The notes below the pieces were generated by a model that saw nothing but the letters and a program-made list of their open reading frames with translations, had not been told where the DNA came from and did not search any database. Of a DNA stretch of 64,000 nt, positions 57,031 through 64,000 are shown piece by piece. The stretch comes from Gonocerus acuteangulatus (Eukaryota; Arthropoda; Insecta; Hemiptera; Coreidae). The translations under genes were made by a program, and so were the position numbers. Position 1 is the first letter of the stretch. Each line of letters opens with the position of its first letter. The stretch spans positions 106,153,847 to 106,217,846 of the forward strand of contig OX328125.1 of assembly GCA_946811695.1 (NCBI GenBank), given 5' to 3'.

Positions 57031-57560
57031 TGAATAACAATGATTTATTGAATGAAAACGTTTATTGAAGAAAAATGATTTATTGAATGAAAACTTTTAT
57101 TGATGAAAAATGATTTATTGAATGAAAACGTTTATTGAAGAAAAATGATTTATTGAATGAAAACTTTTATTGATGAAAAATGATTTATTGAATGAAAACT
57201 TTTATTGATGAAAAATGATTTATTGAATGAAAACTTTTATTGAATAAAAGTTATTTATTCAAATGAAATATTTTATTGATTAAAAATGATTTATTGAATG
57301 AAAACGTTTGTTGAAGAAAAATGATTTATTGAATGAAAACTTTTATTGATGAGAAATGATTTATTGAATGAAAACTTTTATTGATGAAAAATGATTTATT
57401 GAATGAAAACTTTTATTGATGAAAAATGATTTATTGAATGAAAACTTTTATTGATGAAAAATGATTTATTGAATGAAAACTTTTATTGATGAAAAATGAT
57501 TTATTGAATGAAAACTTTTATTGGATAAAAGTTATTTATTCAAATGAAATATTTTTTTGA
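57031..57560 (+). repeat. 35-bp AT-rich satellite inside the hAT-type element
   Basis: Units TGATTTATTGAATGAAAAC + TTTTATTGATGAAAAA, about 14 copies. Some carry CGTTTATTGAAG in place of CTTTTATTGATG, and two AAAAGTTATTTATTCAAATG variants divide the array, a sign of a longer duplicated block. Confidence 0.9.
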
Positions 57561-58092
57561 ATGAAATTGATTTATTCGACTAAAATATTTCGTTAAATAC
57601 AAGTGATTTATTTTAGCAATGTTTTCTAATAAAAATGACTAAGTTAATTAAACTTTTTCTTATTTTTAAAGAAAATTTTTTATATAAGTGATATATTTTA
57701 CTGAACTTAAAGAATCTGAGTTTGTTGTTCCATGAACCACATTATTATAAATGTATAAAAACCATGAATGAAGAATGAAAAATAATTAATTATTCATTAA
57801 ATAAAAAAAAAATCAGTCAATGAATAACTGAATAAATTCATATTCAATAAAAATGTATACAATAATGTGCCAATCCTGTCATTCATTGAATAAAAAATAA
57901 ATCAGTGAACGAATAACTTATTCAATGAATAAATTCGTATTCAATAAAAATTTATTTGAAAGATTATTGAATAAAAAATAAATCAGTGGACGAATAACTT
58001 ATTCAATGAATAAATTCGTATTCAATAAAAATTTATTTGAATGATTATTGAATAAAAAAAATTATTGAATAACGCCCTACTCTGGTGGCTTG

Positions 58093-59095
58093 ACTTGCCA
58101 TTATTGTCTAAATTGAACTTAGATAATTAGTTTTAATCAAGATCTTTAATTAGTTTGATTCTTTTAACATTTCGCTTCAAAAATTTCATAGAGTTTATCA
58201 GAGAAGTCCATAATTAATATGTACAAATGTTTTCGAAATAAGGAAATTTCTGGAGAATTATTTACTCCAAACGAGAAAATAATTAGATAGGAATTGCCGA
58301 TGAAGGCTACATTAGCTGTCCTGACATAGGCGATCAGGTGTTAGAACGTGGCCAGCTCCTAACCTTAAGCGGCTGGTTAATGTTCCAGAATCAGCACGAT
58401 GTTGACGGCCTTAGCTTGTAAATCTTTTTCATGAATCGAGTAAATTCTAGGAGAGGCCGATAGTTTAGCCATGAATCAAGGCCAACGGATTCTAAGCAGC
58501 AACTCTTCCGCCTACATCATTCGCCGGCTCAGGATTAGCCACTTCAAAGGAGCCGAAAGGATGGATAATAAGTTTTGATTAATTGTGCATTTATTATTCG
58601 TGTAGCTGTTTCTTAAATGAAATTTAATGGAGAATCCTAATTCGTAATTAGATTTTTCCTACCAATTTTATATTTTGTAACAAATTTATTTAAAGTTGTG
58701 AAAAATGGGCATTTTACAGCATTTTTGCATGTTTTTTGGTTAAAAGTATATTTTTTACAAAACAAACCAACTTATCAGAAATTCAACTTCATATTCGTAT
58801 TCTCCACCCCAAATAGCATTAAAAATTATTGAAACCAGAACGCCAAAAAAATTACTGTAGACAGTGCAAATTTTCAGATTCATTATTATAAAAAAAAAAC
58901 TTAGAAGCCCAATATTTTAAAAACTTGAGTTATAGGGACTAAACCAATGTGAGATTCTGATTCAGCACCCCCCAAAATGGTAGTTCACTTCTATGTTACT
59001 TCCAAAAAGTTAAAATTTGTTGAGTTTAATGCGCAAAAAGATTAAATGAAACATTGATAATTGAAACTGCGGTTACAGCATTACAAACAAAAATG
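58093..59095. other. no recognisable gene
   Basis: A slightly GC-richer stretch at 58300-58560 (GGCGATCAGGTGTTAGAACG and following) gives no recognisable protein in any frame. Confidence 0.4.
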
Positions 59096-59381
59096 ATTTA
59101 TATTACATTGTATTCTTTGCGGAATGTGATTACATTGTATTCTTTGCGGAATGTGATTACATTGTATTCTTTGCGGAATGTGATTACATTGTATTCTTTG
59201 CGGAACGTCGATTACATTGTATTCTTTGCGGAATGTGATTACATTGTATTCTTTGCGGAACGTCGATTACATTGTATTCTTTGCGGAATGTGATTACATT
59301 GTATTCTTTGCGGAACGTCGATTACATTGTATTCTTTGCGGAATGTGATTACATTGTATTCTTTGCGGAATGTGATTACGG
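59096..59381 (+). repeat. 27/28-bp minisatellite, about 10 units
   Basis: Units TTACATTGTATTCTTTGCGG + AATGTGA (27 bp) or + AACGTCGA (28 bp). The two types alternate in the middle, giving a 55-bp higher-order period. Confidence 0.92.
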
Positions 59382-59532
59382 AGATCTCCAGCGTGGTGAA
59401 CTTTTATTTTGCGAGATCAAATAGATATTTTGAGTTTTAGTAGAACCTTCTCTTCTACTAAAGTTACTCGAGTTCATTAGTGTTAACTGCCCTTTACTTA
59501 AAATGCGATAAATTTCTCTTGACTAAATGTTT

Positions 59533-60441
59533 TTTTTTTTTTTAATTATTATAATGGCGTGTCAACCCTTAAAGTCACTAACGCCATTCCTGTGTGTAGT
59601 AATTTTCATTATAATTCGATAATAAGTATCAACATGTATACATTATGATTAAATTGCTATCAATAATATTTCTATTTGCAGATTTTATTAATTCAAACGA
59701 TAAACGTGAAATGCTCAATTGCTTGTAAAAAAAAAAAAATAAATAAAAAAAAATAGATGGAAAATAATAAAACATAATAATAAATGTAATAAAAAAATAA
59801 TAATAAAAATCAAATAAAAAAAAGAATAATGTTAATAAAATAATATATAAAAATTATATTTAAATGAAATAAACAAACGAGCATTTCGGTCTTTATGTTC
59901 TGTCTAGATTTTGTCCATTAATTGAGCGGCCTTTAAAAAGTCAAAGAGTCGCTCGACTTGGTTGGTATGATCACCTAGAATTTGATCTAAGGAGTCAGAC
60001 AGTTGGTGTTGCTCTTTCAGTTGCTCATAGGTCCGGCAATTAGTCAAGATGTGCTTCACAGTTAGCAGCACATTGCATGAGCTACAAATTGGTGGAGGGT
60101 CTTTAGACATTAGGAAGGAATGCGTGAGGTTTGTATGGCCGATTCTCATTCGGGTCAAGACTACTTCCTTTCTCCTTGTGTCATTTGTAGATGTTTTCCA
60201 TGGTTTCACGTTTCTTTTTATCTCTCGGAGCTTGTTATCTCTCATTTCGTGGCAGACAGTTTGCCATCTCATCCATATAGAGTCTTTTCCATGAGCTATT
60301 AGAACATTTTTCGGAACTTTATGAAATAGCATGCCTTCTCTAATTGCTCTCCCTGCCAAGGTATCGACTTTCTCGTTCTGATATATTCCACAATTTCCGG
60401 GAATCCATATAAAAGTCAACCTCTAACTGTTCCCTAATTTC
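59533..60441 (-). mobile_element. 5'-truncated I-clade LINE ending in the shared 3' hairpin
   Basis: Flanked by the 13-bp TSD TGACTAAATGTTT (59520-59532 and 60442-60454). On the minus strand it carries the end of pol (60419-59904), a 3' UTR of about 310 bp, then the hairpin AATGGCGTTAGTGAC...GACACGCCATT (59555-59590) and an A-rich tail. The 8-bp hairpin stem is perfect. GGCGTTAGTGAC differs from the SINE GGCGCTAATGAC at two places, linking this LINE to the SINEs. Confidence 0.88.
59904..60419 (-). CDS. I-clade LINE pol C-terminus (end of RNase H and zinc-knuckle domain)
   Basis: An unbroken frame of about 171 codons without its own start: LTFIWIPGNCGIYQNEKVD (the W.PGH.GI.GNE.AD end of RNase H, with His replaced by Asn), LAGRAIREG, then KLREIKRNVKPW, RKEVVLTRMRIGHTNLTHSF, CSSCNVLLTVKHILTNC, and a tail to LMDKI. 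Catalytic RT is missing because the copy is 5'-truncated. Absence of stops indicates recent insertion. Confidence 0.87.
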   Translation of the reverse strand: MTFIWIPGNCGIYQNEKVDTLAGRAIREGMLFHKVPKNVLIAHGKDSIWMRWQTVCHEMRDNKLREIKRNVKPWKTSTNDTRRKEVVLTRMRIGHTNLTHSFLMSKDPPPICSSCNVLLTVKHILTNCRTYEQLKEQHQLSDSLDQILGDHTNQVERLFDFLKAAQLMDKI

Positions 60442-60454
60442 TGACTAAATGTTT

Positions 60455-60720
60455 CCAGACTGCCTTCCACCGCAGGCCCAAGCTTATACCTGCTCCCTAC
60501 TTGGGACCTAAGGATTCGGCTCCTTGGGCAAAGGGTGTGTTTATGATGTAGTGGTATTTTACACGGACATACAATGGACTAATGCGACGTTTATATTGCA
60601 CTGTAGTTGGTGTCCTGCATCCTTTAGGTCCAACCCTCAAGCTACCTGCTGCTTATTTTCTCTGAAATAGGAAGATCTTCTACTAACGAATATAAGGGAA
60701 GCCCAACAGCTGTTGCGTAA
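60455..60720. other. no recognisable gene
   Basis: Flank between the LINE and the PLE; no supported features. Confidence 0.4.
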
Positions 60721-60808
60721 ACTAATACTCCATAAGTAAAGATGGAATGGTTGGGATTCGGCTGAAGAAACCTCAATATGATTTTTGTTAAAAAAAATCT
60801 ATATTTTG

Positions 60809-60842
60809 GACGTTTCGGCTACTCATTGGTAGCCTTCGTTAG
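60809..60842 (-). ncRNA. hammerhead ribozyme motif, mutated core
   Basis: Minus strand CTAACGA instead of CTGANGA; the conserved G is lost, so cleavage is not expected. The rest (GGCTAC/GTAGCC, GAAAC, GTC) is intact. Confidence 0.65.
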
Positions 60843-60968
60843 CTATGGAAATGCCTGGAGGCAGAGGAAGACCAATGTTGACAGTTAAGTAACCATTGTG
60901 GATTGTGGGTTTTTGTGGTTACTTAACTGTCAACATTTGTCTTCCTCTGCTTCCAGGCATTTCCATTG

Positions 60969-61002
60969 CTGACGAAGGCTACCCATGAGTAGCCGAAACG
61001 TC
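60969..61002 (+). ncRNA. hammerhead ribozyme motif
   Basis: CTGACGA, A, GGCTAC-CCATGA-GTAGCC, GAAAC, GTC. The core is intact; the loop of stem II differs by one base from the other family B copies. Confidence 0.73.
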
Positions 61003-61127
61003 CAAAATATAGATTTTTTTTTTAAACAAAAATCATATTGAGGTTTCTTCAGCCGAATCCCAACCATTCCATCTTTACTTATCACCTCGACGGCTAACTA
61101 TCGAATCATCATGACTAATACTCCATG

Positions 61128-61296
61128 CCAACGGCCATAGCCACGTTGAAAACACCGGTTCCCGTAGATCACCGAAGTTAAGCAACGTCGGGCGTGGTCA
61201 GTACCTGAATGGGTGACCGACCACGTGCTGTTGGCATTATAAAAGGGTGGCAACCTATAGATAGCCCGGCGCTAATGGCCAAGATGTAGATGCGCC

Positions 61297-61329
<33 letters not shown>
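61128..61329 (+). mobile_element. 5S rRNA-derived SINE with the shared 3' hairpin
   Basis: The head is a 5S rRNA copy: CCAACGGCCATAGCCACGTT, GATCACCGAAGTTAAGC, AACGTCGGGCGTGGTC and GAATGGGTGACC (internal pol III promoter region). About 10 bases are missing before CACGTGCTGTTGGC. A short body (ATTATAAAAGGGTGGCAACC) leads to CCCGGCGCTAATGGCC...GATGCGCCGT and about 31 A. The TSD AATACTCCATG lies at 61117-61127 and 61330-61340. 5S-headed SINEs are the SINE3 class. Confidence 0.9.
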
Positions 61330-61334
<5 letters not shown>

Positions 61335-61531
61335 TCCATGTCGCATCTGTAAGTATGTACCAATACATTAAAAATAAATAAAAAATCGCTCGTACTTGGT
61401 ACTTTTGGTAATTCCAAAAGTATAAAACGTTTAAGACCTTCCCAAGGCGTCAAGAGATTTTTGATGACATTTCCTATAATATACCGTATTTATATTTTAT
61501 AGCCACCCAATCTTCTTCAGTCCAATATTAG

Positions 61532-61683
61532 CATAAATATGCTTTAGCGATGACTAAATTGAAAAAAAAAAGTGTCCATTGGCGTTTGCGCATGCACGGT
61601 GGCCATCCATGTACGAAAAAGAAGACTGTATGTTATACAGCAAATTAAATTGGTATGTCGGGTGGACCTAAAGCATATTTATG
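61532..61683. mobile_element. 152-bp element with 16-bp terminal inverted repeats, copy 2
   Basis: CATAAATATGCTTTAG and CTAAAGCATATTTATG bound a body related to 40661-40817 (TGCGCATGC, GTACGAAAAA, GACTGTATGTTATA). The shared sequence continues past the right end. Confidence 0.65.
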
Positions 61684-62156
61684 TTCCTGAATTTGAGCAG
61701 AAGGCTCTAAACGATTTTTTTATTTATTCTTTTATTTATTTATTCAATATTGGATAATATGCCATGTTAAAGTAAGAATGAATGAAATTTTGTGGAGTAA
61801 ATTACTTACGACGAAAAAATTGTTCATTTTCCAGGCTTTTGTCGTGTTTTTAATTTCTTATAATTTTCAAGTATTCTGTAACCTAATTTTTGCGGGAATA
61901 TCTTCAGAATAACCCTAGTAACAATAATTAATGCAAGCACAAATCGAAAAATTTCCGGGACATCTTTTTTTTTAATCGTAAATATTTAAGAGAATCACGT
62001 TTTTTATTTTACCACTTTTTCTTGTAACTTCAAAATTATACATGCTGTAATAGTCCATGCCGCATTTGTAAAAATGTAGCTATACCCTAATTTTTGCGGG
62101 CTAATATCAGAAAACTAAAATGACAGTTATTGAGATATGAATGTATCATAAAAATA
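61684..62156. other. no recognisable gene
   Basis: AT-rich; no supported features. Confidence 0.4.
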
Positions 62157-62590
62157 AAAAAGTCCAACTCGCAGGAACTGCATAATCTTAGTGCGGTTCC
62201 GTTCATATCCGTAGTGTCATTTGATAAGCTTAGAAAAGAAATAAACTTTTTTTTTTTTATATATATCTCGTGAAAATTGTCTAAGTACCCAAACCAAAAA
62301 CCGTATTCAACAACTATTTTTCCAATTTCCTCGAAAACTGTTAAAGCTATCGCCTTGAAAATGGTTTCATTCGTTTTCCTAGCCCAAGAAGCCTACAAAA
62401 AGAGTACTTACAAGCTAATGAACTCAAAAACGTAAGCGTTACGATTTTTTTTGCGCGAATTTCGCCCCAAACGCCATCATCCAGTGGGCGGATTTTGCTG
62501 GTTAACGAACTTGAGCTTTCGAATTGGACGACAGATTGTACCAAATTTCATCAAAATCGGACCATTAGGGAGGCCAGAAATCCGCGAACA

Positions 62591-62653
<63 letters not shown>

Positions 62654-62737
62654 TAGTCGACACTTCGGGATTGTTTCATGAGATCAACCTTATAAGCGGG
62701 GTTCCTCCCTATGGGGGAGGAAGGAACCGAGCTAAAA
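62157..62737 (+). mobile_element. Helentron-like element, copy 11, internally deleted
   Basis: 5' end AAAAAGTCCAACTCGCAGG and CTTAGTGCGGTTCCGTTC; the central body is deleted (GTGAAAATTGTC joins CTAAGTACCCAAACC). A (TA)n tract lies at 62596-62651, and a hairpin at about 62699-62727 is followed by GAGCTAA. At 581 bp both termini are present. Confidence 0.73.
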
Positions 62738-62872
62738 TGTGTAATAATTTTGGAATTGAGATATCGTCGAATCAATTAACATTTTTGAAATTGTTGCAAA
62801 GAGGCAAAAGGTTGTTCTTCTTAACTAACGCCCAACTCTTTCACATTTTATCAATTTATTTATTTATACATT
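62738..62872. other. no recognisable gene
   Basis: Short AT-rich flank. Confidence 0.4.
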
Positions 62873-62926
62873 TGTGATACCGCGGCTATGGCAATTCATC
62901 ACAAAAAACTAATACGATATAATATA

Positions 62927-63367
62927 CTCACTCACTGTTGGGCGCTACAGTCCTTGTAGGACCTGGGCCTCTGCCACTATCCTGCTCCACTCCACGCGGT
63001 TTGCTGCTAAGTTCCTCCAATTTCGGATCCCTAGCGTCCGCAAGTCCTCCTCCAGGTCATCAAGCCACCTCCGTCTTGGTCGGCCTCTCTTTCTTTTGCC
63101 CCCAGGTGCACCATTCAGCATCAATTTAGGTAGCCTACAGGGTTCCATCCTTTCCACGTGCCCTAACCACCGTAGCCTACCTTTCTTGATGACATAGAGG
63201 ATGTCAGGCTCGCCATACATTTCTGTAAGTTCGGCATTGCTTCTGATCCTCCACCTGTGGTGCTCTCTTACGGCTCCAAAAATCTTCCTCAGGACTCTCC
63301 TTTCCCAGACCAGACCTCTCCTCATTTCTTTGGTCAGAGTCCACGTTTCGCTGCCGTACACAACAAC
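62927..63367 (-). mobile_element. 5'-truncated LINE fragment with 54-bp target duplication
   Basis: Flanked by a perfect 54-bp direct repeat (62873-62926 and 63368-63421, starting TGTGATACCGCGG). The insert encodes, on the minus strand, VVYGSETWTLTKEMRR, LRKIFGAVREHHRWRIR, YGEPDILYVIKKGRLRWLGH, VERMEPCRLPK, RGRPRRRWLDDLEEDL and stops near 62945. This is the well-known C-terminal part of an arthropod LINE pol (RLRWLGHV.RM and GRPR.RW). RT proper is absent. The tail is short (GTGAGTGAG). The open frame extends into the duplicated target, a chance fusion. Confidence 0.87.
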
Positions 63368-63421
63368 TGTGATACCGCGGCTATGGCAATTCATCACAAA
63401 AAACTAATACGATATAATATA

Positions 63422-63656
63422 TCGCACATAAATACAATATTGTAGATCATTGTCGACAATGGTATAAACTACAAAGAGGCATTTTACTAAACTCTATGAA
63501 AATTTGTGTATCGATTAAAATTGTCAAGAAATGTAATGATTTTAGCTTATAAGGTGAATTAGAAAAGATATTTATATTAATTAATTGAAATAGGTGATAA
63601 TTCACTGTACGTTTTCCGAGAAATATAGTGCAACACAGTTTTAAGAAGTAAACTGG

Positions 63657-63708
<52 letters not shown>

Positions 63709-64000
63709 GTCGTTTGGGGTGAGTTCGGACAGGTAGTACGACAACAGTGCATGGCGCAGGAAATCACGTGACCTTGAGCATAATTTTTCATTAGGGTCAT
63801 AATTGGCTTGACTAATACGATCGATATTACATTTTTCCCATGTAGTAAAGCCGAAATCGTCCTGAGAATACTTTGAAGTGAGTGACGTATATTTTAATGT
63901 GAGTTGTAATTTCCATGATTTTCGAAATGCTAGAAACAAATGTCTGTGTAGAGGCTCTGGAAGTATTTGAACCCTAATTTTTCATATTTTATAGTAGGTT
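63422..64000. other. no gene; (TA)n at about 63661-63705
   Basis: AT-rich flank around a TA microsatellite. Open frames at 63447-63939 on the minus strand run through the TA tract and are not supported. Confidence 0.45.

Larger units (their letters stand above)
56820..58084. mobile_element. hAT-type element filled with AT-rich satellite
   Basis: Ends CAGTGTTGGGC and GCCCTACTCTG are imperfect inverted repeats. The perfect 8-bp TSD GTGGCTTG lies at 56812-56819 and 58085-58092. Between them is almost only tandem sequence based on TGATTTATTGAATGAAAAC. The core array (about 57035-57560) has a unit of about 35 bp, and the right side repeats AATAAATTCGTATTCAATAA. No coding sequence. A hairpin-only retroposon lies at 56923-56979. 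Confidence 0.85.
60734..61113. mobile_element. Penelope-like inverted dimer, family B, short
   Basis: A 380-bp near-palindrome: AGATGGAATGGTTGGGATTC at left, the inverse at right, then the tail ATCACCTCGACGGCTAAC. The 13-bp TSD ACTAATACTCCAT lies at 60721-60733 and 61114-61126. The centre holds inverted GGAAATGCC/CTTCCTCTGC sequence also present beyond the PLE 3' UTR at 50630-50660. No protein. Confidence 0.87.

Noticed and set aside
61128..61260. Functional 5S rRNA gene
   Set aside because: Bases are missing before the 3' end, and it is fused to a SINE tail with poly(A) and a TSD.
62873..63421. 54-bp direct repeats as LTRs
   Set aside because: They lack TG...CA ends and enclose a LINE pol fragment; a target duplication fits better.

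Overview
The window is AT-rich eukaryotic DNA made almost entirely of transposable elements and tandem repeats. I found no host protein-coding gene, no intact tRNA or rRNA gene and no bacterial features. The mixture (Jockey-type LINE, I-clade LINE remnants with RNase H, GIY-YIG Penelope-like elements, mariner, hAT and pogo-like fragments, Helitron fragments, tRNA- and 5S-derived SINEs) suggests an arthropod, probably an insect. The species cannot be named from this sequence.

Layout. 0-3 kb and 11.4-17.9 kb hold copies of one non-autonomous rolling-circle-like (Helentron-like) family. Each has a conserved 5' end, an internal (TA)n tract and a 3' hairpin ending in CTAA, and several copies sit head to tail. 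Minus-strand copies lie at 22.9, 41.9, 46.0 and 54.5 kb, a plus-strand copy at 62.2 kb, and a related subfamily at 37.0 and 43.5 kb. 4.8-8.4 kb is a decayed I-clade LINE carrying a nested hAT-type MITE and a nested SINE-like insertion. 21.3-22.9 kb is a pogo-like DNA transposon remnant, and 23.5-23.9 kb a deleted Helitron open reading frame. 24.5-25.8, 27.5-29.3, 38.5-39.6, 57.0-58.1 and 59.1-59.4 kb are minisatellites.

29.58-34.26 kb is a full-length Jockey-like LINE with a 15-bp target-site duplication (TSD), a complete ORF1 and an ORF2 broken by one frameshift. 50.2-54.2 kb is a Penelope-like element (PLE) made of two nearly identical inverted arms, each with the end of reverse transcriptase, a GIY-YIG endonuclease and a hammerhead-ribozyme motif. 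Three shorter PLE palindromes (26.8, 35.0 and 60.7 kb) have the same inverted-dimer plan.

The most interesting pattern is a small system of retroposons sharing a 3'-terminal RNA hairpin (GGCGC...GCGCC followed by poly(A)). The hairpin ends a tRNA-derived SINE, a 5S rRNA-derived SINE and an I-clade LINE. It also occurs alone: four 55-66-bp insertions contain only hairpin plus poly(A), begin within two bases of the hairpin foot, and have 10-13-bp TSDs. Stem changes are compensatory between copies. The I-clade LINE probably supplies the enzyme and the SINEs and hairpin-only units are its parasites; that partnership is inference. All boundaries come from reading the sequence by eye; no search or alignment was run.
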